64,000 nucleotides of DNA from Tricholomella constricta (GCA_013368375.1 JAACJP010000034.1:310001-374000), one strand, 5' to 3'. Shown: positions 9,081-21,575, counted from the first letter of the stretch. Notes: generated from the letters alone by a model not told the origin. Made by a program: numbers and translations.

Positions 9081-11363
9081 GACGCAGCTGTTAGAGACAG
9101 GTACGTCATTTCCCTCTCTTCAATCGTTTGCTGATACCCTCGGACTTCCCCTTGTTCTTCCCGTAGCTAGATCTGGGGCAGGGGCACATGGACGACGAGA
9201 AGATGGACGATGCGATGGACCTGGGATGGATAGGGCATTAGGTGGAGGGTTTCATAGTGGTATCTTTTCATTCTCATATTTTATGTACATTTCTTATGTC
9301 CTTAACTTACAGGGGCGGCCGCGGTGGGGAGACCGGGCGCCACACTTCAAGATTTCGCGTGAATGGTAGGTCGTTTCCTTCTCTTCTATCGTTTACTGAT
9401 ACCCTCGGACTTCCCCTTGATCTCTCCGTAGCTAGGTACCGGGGCAGGGGGCATCTGGACGACCGACGATGGATTTGGGATGGATACGGCGTTACTGTAG
9501 AGGGCTTCGTACCGGTATCGTTCCATTCATAGTTTACGTACATTTCTTATGTCTTTAACTTGCAGGGGCGGCCGCGGTGCGGAGACCGGGCGCCACACTT
9601 CAAGATTCCGCATGGATGGTAGGTCGTTTCCCTCTCTTTAATCGTTTGCTGATACCCTCGGACTCTCTCTTGATCTCTCCGTAGCTAGGTATCGGGGCAG
9701 GGGCACGACTGGACGACGACGACGGACCTGGGATGGATAGGGCATTAGTGTAGAGGGCACAGTCGTATCGTTCCATTTGATAGTCTTAGCTCACGTACAT
9801 ATCTTACGTTCTGACCTACAGAGGCGGCCGCGGTGGGGAGACCGGGCGCCACACTTCAAGATTCCGCATGGATGGTAGGTCGTTTCCTTTCGTTAATCGT
9901 TTGCTGATACCCTCGGACTCTTCCTTGATTTCTCCATAGCTAGGTACTGGGGCAGGGGCATCTGGACGACCGACGATGGATTTGGGATGGATACGGCGTT
10001 ACTGTAGAGGGCTTCGTACCGGTATCGTTCCATTCATAGTTTACGTACATTTCTTATGTCTTTAACTTGCAGGGGCGGCCGCGGTGCGGAGACCGGGCGC
10101 CACACTTCAAGATTCCGCATGGATGGTAGGTCGTTTCCCTCTCTTTAATCGTTTGCTGATACCCTCGGACTCTCTCTTGATCTCTCCGTAGCTAGGTATC
10201 GGGGCAGGGGCACGATTGGACGACGACGACGGACCTGGGATGGATAGGGCATTAGTGTAGAGGGCACAGTCGTATCGTTCCATTTGATAGTCTTAGTTCA
10301 CGTACATTTCTTACATTCTGACCTACAGAGGCGGCCGCGGTGGGGAGACCGGGCGCCACACTTCAAGCGTCATCGAAGGTAGGTCGTTTCCCTCTCTTCA
10401 ATCGTTTGCTGATACCCTCGGACTTCCCCTTGATTTCTCCCTAGCTAGGTACCAGGGCAGGGGCACATGGACGACCGACGATGGACCTGGGATGGATAGG
10501 GTATTAGGTGGAGGGGTTTCGTAGTGGTATCTTTTCATTCTCATAGTTTACGTACACTTCTTATGTCTTTAACTTACAGGGGCGGCCGCGGTGGGGAGAC
10601 CGGGCGCCACACTTCAAGATTCCGCATGGATGGTAGGTCGTTTCCTTTCGTTAATCGTTTGCTGATTCTGTCGGACTTCCCCTTGACTTTCCCGTAGCTA
10701 GGCATTGGGGCAGGGGCACGACTGGACGACCGACGATGGACCTGGGATGGATAGGGCATAAGTGTGGAGGGTTTATCAGTATTGTTCCATTCATAGTTAT
10801 ATTTTACGTGCATTTCTTATGTCTTTAACTTACAGGGGCGGCCGCGGTGGGGAGACCGGGCGCCACACTTCAAGATTCCGCATGGATGGTAGGTCGTTTC
10901 CTTTCGTTAATCGTTTGCTGATACCCTCGGACTCTCCCTTGATTTCTCCGTAGCTAGGTACCGGGGCAGGGGTATATGGACGACCGACGATGGACCAGGG
11001 ATGGAAAGGGCGTTAGTGTGGAGGGCTTACCAGTATCGTCCCATTCATAGTCTTAGTTTACGTACATTTCTTATGTCTTTAACTTACAGGGGCGGCCGCG
11101 GCGGGGAGACCGGGCGCCACACTTCAAGCGTCATCGAAGGTACGTCTTTCTTTTCGTTAATCGTTTGCTGATACCCTCGGACTCTCCCTTGATTTCTCCG
11201 TAGCTAGGTTTAAGGGCAGGGGGCACGACTGGACGATTCGATGGACCCGGGATGGATAGGGCATAGGCGTCGAGGTTTTCGTAGATCTGTATGCAAGGTA
11301 GGTCGTTTCCCCGACGTTCATCGTTTGCTGATTCCTTCGGACTTCCCCTCGTTCTTCCCATAG
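9081..11363 (+). repeat. Module array 2: eight 251-256 bp tandem units carrying splice-site signals
   Basis: GCGGCCGC occurs at 9315, 9568, 9824, 10075, 10331, 10582, 10838 and 11092 (spacings 253, 256, 251, 256, 251, 256, 254). Unit layout is as in array 1, with GTAGGTCGTTTCC and GTACGTC donors and CTTACAG, CTTGCAG or CCTACAG acceptors. Two unit types alternate between 9568 and 10582: one with GCGGTGCGGAGACC and CTTGCAG, one with GCGGTGGGGAGACC and CCTACAG. This gives a 507-bp higher-order repeat. Units at 10331 and 11092 share a variant exon end, CTTCAAGCGTCATCGAAG. Translation of internal units is unresolved, because stop codons fall in segment B in the frame that splicing would produce. 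Confidence 0.65.
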
Positions 11364-12098
11364 CTAGATCTGGGGCAGGGGCACGTGGACGACGAGAAGA
11401 TGGACGACGGGAAGATGGACGACCCGATGGACCTGGGATGGATAGGGAATGAGTGTCGAGGGTTTTGCAAGGTCCGCATTCAAAAAGGTACGTCGTTTCC
11501 ACTTTCCATTCGTAGTCTACTACGCACATATCTTATTTGTTTTACTGACAGGGCCGGCTGTGGTGAGGAGACGGGGGGCGAGCTCGCGTGGAAAGGTATG
11601 TCGCTTCCCTCTTTTTGTGACTTGCATGCTGATTTCTTTATCTTTTTCGCAGGGGCATATGGACGAGCGACGTTGGATTTCGAATGGACTTGAGAATCGG
11701 GATGAGATGGCTTGCGAGGGACTAAGGCACGTCGTTTCCCTCCTTTTGTGAATTGTGTACTGACTTTTTTTCTGTTTAGCGCATGGGCATATGGACGACC
11801 GACGATGGACTTGGAATGGACTTGGGAATCGGGATGGGATGTGCGAGGGACGTTGGACTTTGGCGTGATATGGACACGGACAATATGGACACGGACACGG
11901 ATATGGACACGGACACGGATATGGACACGGACACGGATATGGACATGGGAATCGGGATGGGATGGCTTTGGACTTTGGCGTGATATGGACACGGACACGG
12001 ACATGGATACTTTACCTTACTTTACTTACTTTACTTGCGGACTTGGGGAATTTGATGAGACTGCTGCGGGAACGGCCCAGACGCGATGTCCACGATAA
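11364..12098 (+). pseudogene. Tail exons of WHDP-locus copy 2, probably decaying
   Basis: Segments 11364-11487, 11552-11595 and 11653-11726 correspond to the first three tail exons of copy 1 and join in frame (MDLGWIGNECRGFCKVRIQK, then GPAVVRRRGASSRGK, then GHMDERRW). The acceptor TAGCTAG offers two AGs four bases apart; copy 2 needs the first for its frame, whereas copy 1 needs the second because it has one extra G downstream. The last intron has GC instead of GT at 11727-11728 and GCAT instead of GCAG at 11781-11784. If an upstream TTTAG is used the frame runs on through the 12-bp minisatellite to a TAA near 12098. Expression is not evident from sequence. Confidence 0.4.
11868..12036 (+). 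repeat. 12-bp minisatellite and TTACTTTACT tract, copy 2
   Basis: Imperfect units of the type ATGGACACGGACACGGAT are interrupted by a repeated GGGAATCGGGATGGGATGG segment, then end in a TTACCTTACTTTACTTAC tract. It is collinear with 5866-5990 of copy 1. Confidence 0.7.
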
Positions 12099-12422
12099 GG
12101 ATCTAGGGAGTGATTGGCAATTGATTGTATACACGGGCTGGAACGCGGCTGGTCTTGGTCATAATCATAAACATCGAGCATAAGGATGTACGCGGCGAAG
12201 AGGAAAAAGAGTCAAGACGTTAAGGCGATATGGTAGTTAACACGAAAGATTGGACGGTAAGGGGGCTAAAACGCTCGATGGGGAGAATACAACAACAACA
12301 CAGAGGGGGTTGGGTATATGAGGTGCAGGGTGGGCAGGGCGCGTTACGGGCCTGGATAATAAGTAGAGTACAGTCGTTGCGCGGGGTTGGATCTATCGGA
12401 GATGGCGAGATGTGCGAGACGA

Positions 12423-12935
12423 TTACTCATCGTCGTCTTCGTCTGCGCTTGCAGCGCTCTTCTTGGATCCCTGTGGTGGGGTGAGTGGAGGGGTGGGCAG
12501 AGGGAGGTATGGAGAGACGGACGTCGTAGGCAGCCTTTTCCTCCTCCGCGCGGGTCTTATCCCGCGCGGCCTGGTCGATATAGGGCTGGGACGCAGAGGG
12601 GAGGGGTGAGGAGGACGCAGAGGGAACGGGGCGGGAGACGCACCTTCTTCTCCTCGTCATCGAGCTCCTTCCACTTTGCGCCAAGGAGCTTGCCGACCTC
12701 GCCAAAGCCGGCGTCGGGGTTTTCGGTCTTGATGCGCTCACGCCAGTCCTGGGAGAAGAACATGTAGGCAGAGAGGGCACGCTTGGGGGCCTTTGGGTCC
12801 TTTTTAGCCTTTGCGCGGCCTGCCTTTTCGGCCTTTTCGGCGGCTTTGCGCTGGGGAAGAGTGGGGTGAGACATGAGGTGGGAAGCAAGGGAAGCAAGAG
12901 CGGACTTTGGGTTTTGCAGAGGATTCTTTGGGCAT
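12423..12935 (-). CDS. NHP6: HMG-box chromatin protein, Nhp6 type
   Basis: Single HMG-box DNA-bending protein of the nucleus, a partner of FACT and nucleosome remodelling in yeast. Four exons on the minus strand: 12906-12935, 12644-12850, 12523-12585 and 12423-12470, giving 115 residues. The product begins [10 protein letters not shown]; a basic tail ([17 protein letters not shown]) precedes the box [20 protein letters not shown], then [30 protein letters not shown] and the acidic end SADEDDDE. All family landmarks ([16 protein letters not shown]-like tryptophan, PY) are present. The length is close to yeast Nhp6 plus an acidic tail. The gene lies head to head with the OSBP gene, about 370 bp apart, so the two may share a promoter region. 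Confidence 0.93.
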
Positions 12936-13305
12936 CTGGGGGGTAAGAGTGAGTATGGCAGACGCGGGGGCAGACGCGTCGAGGACGCGACATGGCCAAA
13001 CAAACAAAGCGCGGTCACGGTGGGCGGCGGGGCTGGCAGAGGACAGCGAGGAGAGCAAAGACGTGGGAGAGGGACAGAGAATGGACGAGGATTGTGGTGG
13101 GGGTTGAGATGGAATGAGCTTACCTTGTTAGACGATGAGGAAAGATTATATAGTTGGGCGGGGGAAGGGATAGGCTCAGACTTGGTGGCTGGCAGTCTGA
13201 GTGGGGACGCTGCTGCCTTGGATCGTTGCCTGCAATCAACCGTGGGAATTCCACCGACCACTTTCACACACGCACGGACGTTACGTCAGATTTCACTCAA
13301 CGACC

Positions 13306-14940
13306 ATGTCCGAAGCCGTAGGAGAGGTCAGTCCAATCTTTATATTCAAGCCTCCGCTGACCACTCTCCAGGCCGTCCCAGCTGCTCAGCGCGGCTCCTG
13401 GTCCTCGTTTCTCAAGTCGTGCGTCGTCTCCTCGTCATCGCCCTCATCGCTCACCCCCTCATCCCAGCATCGCTTCCTTCTCCGGAGACCTCTCCTCTCT
13501 CACTGCGCCGCCCTTTATTCTCTCCCCCGTCTCTCTCACAGAATTCCCAGGTCCGTTCCCGCGTCTCATCGCCCCGCTGATCTCACACTCGCCACAGCCT
13601 ACTGGTGCGAACACCCCGACATCTTTGCAGCCATCGCCGATGCCCCCGACGACGAATCTCGCGCCCTTGCCGTCCTCAAATGGTTCATCGTGAGTCCCGA
13701 CCCATCCCCGCAGTCCCCGCTCACCTCCGCCCCCCAGTGCACCCTCAAAGGCCAGTACACCTCTCGCAATGAGAGCATGGGCTCTGAGAAGAAGTATGTA
13801 CTTTCAAAAGCATTTTGACCTCCGTCTAACCACACCCAGGCCTCTAAACCCCGTCCTTGGCGAGTAAGTCACGTCTGTCCAATCCGCACCCGCGCCTCGT
13901 GCTCACCACCACCCTGGAAGGCTCTTTTACGGTCACTGGCCTCCACCCGCGTCCAATCCAAAGCAGGGCACCACTACTCTCCTCGTCGAGCAGGTCTCTC
14001 ACCATCCCCCCATCACCGCCTATGTCATCGAGAACAAGTCCAAGGGGCTCCGTCTCACCGGTCACAATGCCCAAAAGACCAGCTTCAGCGGTTTGTCCTA
14101 TCTTCCCCCTGCGTACCAATCTTATTCCTCGCTCCACAGCCGGCTCCATTATCGTCAAGCAAATCGGACACGCTGTCCTCACCGTTTCCCGTCCGTCCTC
14201 TTCCCCCGTCCAGTACCTCTTGACCCTCCCCAAGCTTCGCATCGACGGTCTCTGGTACGGTTCTCCCTACATCGAGCTCGCAGAGACGTCCTACATCCTC
14301 GGCGGCGGCTTTGTCACCGCCATCGAGTACAAGGGCAAAGGCTACTTTTCCGGCAAGTCCCATACTTTCAAGGCCACGGTCACCCCAGCCCCTGGCATGG
14401 GCGGCGCCGCCAAAGTTGAGCACGTCGTAGAGGGCACCTGGCATGAGAGGAGCAAGTTTGTCAAGAGCTCTGGTGGCAGCGCCAAGGCCCACGTCTTGCA
14501 GCGTGCCAATGGCGAAGAGCTCTTCCATGACGTCGCCGCCGATGGCAAGCTCGAGGTCACCGCCCTCGGCGGCGACGGCACCGGCGGCATGTCCGAGTTT
14601 GAGACCAGGAAGCTGTGGGCTGCCGTCGCAAAGGGCATCCGGGAGGGTGACTTTGAGACCGCCAGCCGCGAGAAGAGCCGCATCGAGGTAAGGTCCCGGT
14701 TTTGCGAGTCGGCCATCGTCGGCTCATTTTCCACGCGTGTAGAACGACCAGCGCCAACGCCGCAGGGACGAGGCCGCCGCGGGGTCCACCTGGCCCCTCA
14801 AGCACTTTGTCCCCGAGGAGAGCGATCCGGTCTATGAGCGCCTTGCCAGGCTTGTCAAGCTCACCCCGCCCACCGAAGACTTTTATGTGTTCCAGGAGAA
14901 CTGGCCTGCTGTGCCTGTCCTTCAGCAGGCGCAGAATTAG
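13306..14940 (+). CDS. OSH4: Oxysterol-binding protein, Kes1/Osh4 type
   Basis: Lipid transfer protein that exchanges sterol and PI4P between membranes. It has the stand-alone ORD form, without PH or ankyrin domains. Nine exons: 13306-13326, 13372-13418, 13468-13550, 13598-13689, 13738-13793, 13840-13863, 13921-14090, 14140-14687 and 14743-14940. Joined, they keep one frame: MSEAVGE, VPAAQRGSWSSFLKSIASFS, the lid region, PLNPVLGELFYGHW, and the family signature EQVSHHPPITAY whose histidines bind PI4P phosphate. LPKLRIDGLWYGSPYIEL, a C-terminal SRIENDQRQRRRDE segment and WPLKHFV follow, ending QQAQN. The length of about 410 residues suits Kes1-like proteins. Introns are 45-60 nt. Nothing is broken. 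Confidence 0.93.
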
Positions 14941-15044
14941 ATGAGGTGTTGTTGTCCATGGATGGAATTGACTTGCGGATCATGTATATTACAAATGACT
15001 CGGTACACATTTTGAGCTTGAATAATACTCGAGGGGTTGCGTTA

Positions 15045-18000
15045 TTACGAACGACCGGTCGCAGGGATCTGACCCCGCAGCCTCGCGTCCCTGCTGCTCG
15101 CCCCCACCGTCACCTTCATCGTCCCCGCAGGCTTCCGCCACCCCTGCGCCCCGACATCCCAGATCGACAGGTCGTACCGCGAGAGGTGCAGCGTCACCTT
15201 TGTTTTCTTCCCCGGCCCTATCTCGACGTTGGTGAACCCCCTCAGGAGCGACGGCGGCTCGCCCGACGAGGCGGGCATGTTCAGGTACAATTGGGGGATC
15301 TGGCACCTGCAGTCAGCGAGAGCGAGCGAGCGTGGATCAAACATACCTCGCTGCCATAGCGGGAACCGGTGTTCTTGACGTCAAACGTTACGCTGTACGC
15401 GGGTCGGTGCAGCCTCATTTTCCGCTCAGTATCGCGTGCATACACGATGGCACGCGGCGGGCGCTTACCATAACGCTGTGGACGAGCCCTGCCCGATCGG
15501 GCTGGCTTTCCCCGCCTCCCACGCCGCCTCCAGTTGGGACTGCGTGCCGTCGGAGCTGTGGACCTTGGCGATGTGGAGGTTGCTGTATGCGAACGTCGTG
15601 TAGCTCAGGCCGAACCCGAATTCGAAGCGGGGTGTGATTTGTTTCTGTTCATTGGTTTTGGGTGGAGATACGTCTACATCAAGAGCGGAACTTACAGCGT
15701 CAAAGTGGCGGTAGTCGATCTCAAGCCTGTGGGGAGAGAAATAAGTTTACTGTGTAACACGGATCGCTGATGCAACGTACCCTTCGGTGTATGGGATAGT
15801 GAGGACTTCTCGCGGGGCCCCACCCAGGACGAGTTGGGCAGAGTAGTCTGAAGTTTTCTTTGCAATCGTATACGGGAGCCGGCCCGAGGGGTTCCAGACA
15901 CCGTAAAGAACGTCAGTAATGGAGTTGCCTGCCTCTTGTCCTGGTGCACCGGCCCACAAGACCTAGCCCAGCATCAGTAAACGCACTGTATCGTGCCTCG
16001 ACAGAACATACGGCGGTGACGTTGGGATGGTCGATCCAGGGTTCGACGATCAGAGGCCCAACGCTGTGTACCACGACGATCGTGTTCTTGTTCTGTGCCG
16101 CGACGGCCATGACGAGTGCGTCGCCACCATGCCACGCAGTCATGTTCTTTCTGTGCGAAACGTCAGTCCATGTAGAAACGCAAACTGTGGGTCGGAAGGC
16201 TTACCGGTCTCCTTGGTTGCCATCGACGGTGATGTATTCTTCGCCAGAGTCAGAGTTGATAAAGACGATGGCGGCAGACTTGCGAATAGCGACGTTGCCG
16301 GCTCTCGCGAGGTTAAAGTCGTCCAGGAACCACGAGACGCTCGTTCTGTCTTCGCGTGCGCGCCGCTGGATAGCGTCCAGCGGCTACAACAGAAAACGTC
16401 ACACTAGATTTTGCATCAACAGAGCAGAACACTTACGGTCACTAGGTAAGTAAAGTTAGTAGTTCCGGATCCCCACCCCATAGCCAATACACCGTCGTTT
16501 CCACCCTGCGGAGAGACGCATCGGCGATCCCGTACAGCATCAAGCACGAGTCACTAGCTACGCACCTGGTCAGAGAACTGGTTGGGTCCGATCTTGCCAG
16601 GCCCAGCATCGCTGCCAATCAAGACAATACTCCTCGGCTTCTTCAGCGGCAGCGCGTTGTTGACGTTCTTGAGGAGGACGGTGCTGGCTGCGCCGATTTC
16701 CCGCACGAGCTTGTAATGGTCGTCCTGGACATCCACGTGTTCGTTCGTGGCTTCGTTGTCGGGGCGGAAGGCATCAAAGTTGGTCTTGGGAAAGCTGGAA
16801 GCGTCCTGCTTTAGGAGGTACCAGCCCGCGAGGATGCGGGTGGCTAAAGGACATGTGAGTACGTGGAGCCATTCAGATGGCAGGACAAGTACCCATGTCA
16901 TCGACGCGCGACTCCGGGATGGTACCGTTGAGGACATACGCCGTGAGATTGGCGCCAAAATAGGTGGTTCCAGAATTAAACGTGATGTCACCTAGGACAG
17001 TGTTACGACGTGAATTGGTGATGATAGGTAGTTTGAGTTACCTGGCATTGTCATCTGTATGATATTGATTGTCAATGATATCAATAATGAAGTGTTGGTA
17101 CTTACGTCGAGTCCGGTGACTGCGGAAAGGGTAGAATGTGTACTAGACGTGTCTCGTCAACGCTTGAAATTCGCATCAATCAGTATGCGATACGTACGCC
17201 TGCCAGTCAGACATGATGTCTTTGGGAAAACGTCGTGAGCTGCAGCACACGTCTAGGTGGGAGGTCCACTTACATCCCTGGAATCCATACTCGCGCTTGA
17301 CAATATCATTCATGACCTTGTCATTCTCGCAAGCATAAGTGCCATTGATCAAGTCTAGCTGGAAATGAGCGCAGAGCAACTGGACCAGGACAAAAAACAC
17401 ACTGTAGCTGCACATCATGCTCGTCACACCTGCCATGACACTCCTTAAGAACGGATGGGTGTATATCTCATGTTGTGTGCGATCATCCACCTCTGACGTG
17501 GACTGGGTCCGCTTGTGTTCTTGCTCGCTAATCGAGCATGAGCGCGTCATTAGATGAGGACCCATAACTTGTACGTACTTGTTGACGAGGTGTTTTGCGC
17601 ATGCCTGCACACCGGCCGATTGCATGCCCAGGATAGTCTCGTAGGCAGCTTCGCCAGCCAGGTAGGGGTCAGCGCCGAAGCCTTCCCAGTTGCGGCCTCC
17701 TTGAGCGACGCGCCCCATGTTCATCATAGGGCCGAGGGCAACGTTGACACCTTTGCCCACATGTTCCTTGCCCATAAAGAGACCGCGAAGGCGGATGAGA
17801 CGACGGTTGAAGCTAAAATGAATGAATGGAATAGTTTGACAAAGAGATGATTTGGCACAAAGATAGGTCTTACGTCGCGGCAGCGTTGACCCCGGTTGGG
17901 AAAGACGTCACAAAATCGGCGAGACGAACACCCAAAGGAGCATCCTGACATTAGCTTTCATCAGCACGAACGGCTTTCCACAGCCAATGACACCCACCTC

Positions 18001-18839
18001 TAGACACAAGCCAGGCCATCCGCGTCCCGCGATGGGTTCAATGGAAGGAATGTTGCCCTTTGTTTCCAATTTAAAAACGACCGGACTAGGCATCAAGTGA
18101 GAAAACTTACGACGCAACGTCCATTTTCCCAACCGACACCAGTAGCAACGCTGATTTTTTCATCGAGAGTGAACTTCGCAATCTAAGAAAGTATATCAGA
18201 ATCACTCTCTATATATGGGCATGAGGGCGTCGGCAATAGGGCGTGCGAAGTGGCGGGCCGAAAGATGCTAAGCCACGCGGAAGAGCATGCTCGTCCGATT
18301 TGTGCGGCAACATCATCATCATCAACTTTGTGGTGAGAACTAACCTTGGCTCTCGCTTTCGCGTAAGCAGCGGCCCAAGCTGGGGCAAAATCAGGGATCA
18401 AAGGAGAGTTGACCTAGACCGCGAATTTAAACGTGCATCGACATAAACGCGTGGTGTAACGAACCGGTGGTGGATTCTTTGGATCTGTGGCAGGGTATAC
18501 ACCAGCAACAGGGGCCTGTGAAGGAGTAGGGAACGGAGAGAATGCGTGGGAAGAGATGTCAGCCGTGTTTATTGCTGAAATAGAGGAAGAGGGGATAGGT
18601 GTAGCAGACTTGGACTCTGACTCTGACAATGATGCCGAACTACTTGGAACAGTAGAGCTGGGCACTGAGATAGAGAGCGAAGAAGTCGCGCTCGCCGAGC
18701 TGGACACTGACTGGGTGGAGCCTGGCACCACTATGGTTGGGACATTATCCGAGGTTCCAGCACTAGTAGTGGACTCAGTCGCAGCTCGAACGAAGGGGAG
18801 GAGGAGAAGGAGTCCCAGCTTCAATCCAGCGGAGACCAT
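15045..18839 (-). CDS. Secreted beta-glucosidase, glycoside hydrolase family 3
   Basis: Extracellular GH3 enzyme expected to release glucose from cellobiose or other beta-glucosides. The signal peptide MVSAGLKLGLLLLLPFVRA starts at 18839 (an in-frame ATG nine codons upstream is possible). Exon 1 (18465-18839) continues with about 85 Ser/Thr-rich residues, probably an O-glycosylated stalk. The catalytic half follows: PLIPDFAPAWAAAYAKARAK, VGWENGRC, GPMMNMGRVAQGGRNWEGFG, VQACAKHLVNK, and the nucleophile region IMSDWQA near 17200. The C-terminal GH3 domain continues through 16990-15700, and a fibronectin-III-like end (SIWDVGAQGWRKPAG, VTVGASSRD) closes the protein at the TAA at 15045-15047. The gene is cut by more than a dozen introns, one of about 170 nt at 18185-18350. 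Substrate cannot be read from sequence. Confidence 0.88.
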
Positions 18840-20335
18840 CGTGGTTGAGATTGGGTTGGAATGCACGCAAGTTTACATTTTGACTTCAAATACCCGAACG
18901 CGATTGATTACACCATGCTTGAAGCTCGAAGGAGGAAGAAGACAAGAAGCACGATCTGTATTACATAACCGTCTGATTCTCAACTTCAACGTGCCACTTC
19001 CTCTGGGCGTCGTCCCAGCAGATACCCTCCGAGTCTGAATTATGCTCTGCGGTGCCCGTGCCGCAACTCAGGGTAACTATCGCTCGAGGTGTACGATACT
19101 CGGCCGTCAGAGCTGACCTTGCCTTTCAAATTGCCTTCTGATTCCGAAAACTCAGGAGCTTCGGAACACGAGATGAATGGCTTTACTTGAGCCACGGGAC
19201 ACTGTTCCACAAGGCATGGTATCCTTGCATCCCATGTCACTATTGGGCAAATTACGTTGTCGACCATTTGAACGACATGGCCATTCTAACGACGACCTCT
19301 CGACGTGCACTCTCGCTTGGCACTTGACCCACCAATAACCACACTCCTCAGTGATTACCTACAGGGGCAAAGAACAGTTCAAGTCTACTGCAATAGCCGT
19401 TTGGCCGAGGGACTGAGAACCTTATGGTTTTCCACAGGCTAGGCTTAGTAAGTCATGTCTTTGGTGTCCCGGCTGTCCTGCACTTTGAGGCCATCCCTGT
19501 CCCACAATCATGGGAATGCCTCGTACGCCACATGACCCGGTCAAAGCTATTGCTGCCTTGAATCCGGAAAAAGTCTTAGAAAGCTGGCTCTCTTGGGTTG
19601 GCTGAAATGTCGCCTCATAGCCGTTATCGATCAGTTCGCTTTTCGATTTCGACGCACGACATCGCCAGAGTAGTTCCTCTCTTGACATTGCAGATTCAAC
19701 CATGAGCTTGGCTCTAGAGACTTCATGACGTTCTCATCAAGGCGAACTCTATACTGGTCTATGTCACTTCTTTCCAAGGTGACTGCCTAGAGGCTTCGGC
19801 GGGACCATTCTTCGCTGGCAGAGCTTGGTTTGTTGCATCTCAGGCCTGTGCAAGGCACATTACTTCTGAAAGCATGGATTCCACCAAATTGTGACCCCCC
19901 GAAAAAAGCAAAGCCTGTATCCACTTTCTGTGGTCTCGGAGATGAAGCCTAACCAAGGGCTAGCTATGATCTAACCTTCAATTTTAAAGTCGATGTGGTT
20001 CAAACGATCAAAACCACATCCTTCGGGAACTTCACAAGATACCCTCGATGCAATAATAGGTCACGTATCGCCTCGGGTACATCTCTCCCCCCTTTATTAG
20101 CATTGCACACGCATGGAACTTTTCCAATGCCATCACACTGGCTGTCAAATGGTCAGCTGTGGCAGCCCCACTTGTGCTTTCTTTTCAGATACTACTGTAA
20201 TAACGTACATGTGGAAGTTCCGCTTGTGTGATGCCCGTTATGTTTCAGACAAGAAATAGGAAAGGGCACATGCATACAGGGGTCATGCTACTGGACAAGT
20301 GCTATAGAAATATATGAGTCGAGTCATCGGATCTG
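18840..20335. other. Intergenic 1.5 kb, no gene seen
   Basis: Short ORFs here (for example 19422-19703 minus) have no recognisable family, no plausible splice extension and no repeat structure. The left part is the promoter of the GH3 gene. I see nothing else that can be supported. Confidence 0.45.
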
Positions 20336-21575
20336 CTACTGCGTCGGTAAGCGATCTTCCTCGGAAGATGTGGCCTGTGCTGTAGTGTAAGGGCCGCCAT
20401 GTGCGCGTAGGTCGTAATCCTCATCATCAGGGAGAGGTGTCCAATTAATTGCAAGCGCCAGAGAAGAAGTACTCCGGGGAGTCAGAGGCGCTTGCGCTGG
20501 AAAAAAATTCTTTGTACGAGTGCGAGCCGCGGAATTAATTCGCGATATGAAAAGCGAGATGGTCCGACCTGCCGGGAGAGTTAGGAGGAAGACAGGGAGG
20601 ACCTGGATGGGTTGACGAAAGGAAGCGAGTCAGTTCAAACAGGTAAAAAGGACATAAGGAGTAGAGCACATACCTGTCCAAATCCCCAGCTGCCGTCGAC
20701 GCCATTCTCAGGATGGTTGTAGAGTCGCAGGCTTTCCACATGCCCGATGCATAGCGCAAATGTCAATGTGTTGAGCCCAAGCAGGGTGACTATTTTTCGA
20801 TCGACAGTCAATGCCTCCGTGACAAAGTGCTCTTTAGCCCCGAATGACGCCCGGCGGAAGACGTTGTGGAAAATGATGGATGCTGTTCCAAATAATATGA
20901 AGAAGCTGCTCATAACAATGCCGATGATGCGGAACTTGTCCATCGAGACGGAGACGAAAAAAATTGAGGCATGGCGTGTGTGATTGCATTCTGCGTCAGA
21001 TCCGAAGGTGGGAAGGGTGATAGAAATGACAAAAAAGGTGATCAGCACAAGATAGCACTGGAGTATGGAAGTGATGTAGGCGTGGTAATGGAAGGCGCGC
21101 ATCTGGACGTAGAGGATGGTGATAAAGTAGCTGTAGCCAAGCGTAAAGACGGTCAAATATAGCACGACAAGGCCGCTGTACATGGTGTTAATACAGGTAA
21201 TTGGTAAGAGCAAGTCGGAACACACTCATATAGCGTCAATGCGGGGGTGTTTGATAGGAGAGGAACAGAGTAGTGACGCAGTAGGCGATGTTCGTTATGG
21301 ATAGTGTCAGAAGCGCATCTTCCACATCGCGCACCTCGCGGGCGCCGGCACAGCTCAGTACTGAATGGCAAGCACGAGCTTCTCCTCAATGATTGAATTG
21401 GAATGGACAGTCCAGCCGTACCTGCAAAGATATACTGCAAATAGAAGGAGACGCGAACACCGATGCCACTAATGTCGGAGTTGGGCACAGGTGGGGGCAC
21501 AAAAGGTGAGCGACATTGCGACGTTCTTGGCAGATCCTCAACATTATACGCAGTATAAGACGCAGTGGAATGCAT
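20336..21575 (-). CDS. Multi-pass membrane protein of a basidiomycete family of unknown function
   Basis: Several exons on the minus strand. The first reads MHSTASYTAYNVEDLPRTSQ, then CRSPFVPPPVPNSDISGIGV and RVSFYLQ, an N-terminal pattern I associate with many uncharacterised mushroom proteins. The large middle exon (about 21225-20675) gives roughly six hydrophobic helices (for example GLVVLYLTVFTLGYSYF, CYLVLITFFVISITLP, IIGIVMSSFFILFG, IVTLLGLNTLTFALC). An intron splits GSWGFGQ from VLPVFLLTLPAGR. The hydrophilic cytosolic-like tail ends SSEEDRLPTQ at the TAG at 20336-20338. The start is uncertain; an ATG at 21644 in the same frame would add 23 residues. No enzymatic motif is visible. Confidence 0.65.

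Larger units (their letters stand above)
7474..12226 (+). repeat. Segmental duplication, copy 2 of the WHDP locus
   Basis: Direct partner of 1956-6182 with the same landmark order. It is longer because its module array has eight units rather than four. It shows more decay than copy 1: the WHDP ORF has internal deletions and no stop at the usual place, and the last tail intron has lost both consensus splice sites. The left edge is the box around GGTCACAACG at about 7484; the right edge is at the shared AAGGATGTACGCGGCGAAGA block, after which the copies diverge. Confidence 0.8.
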
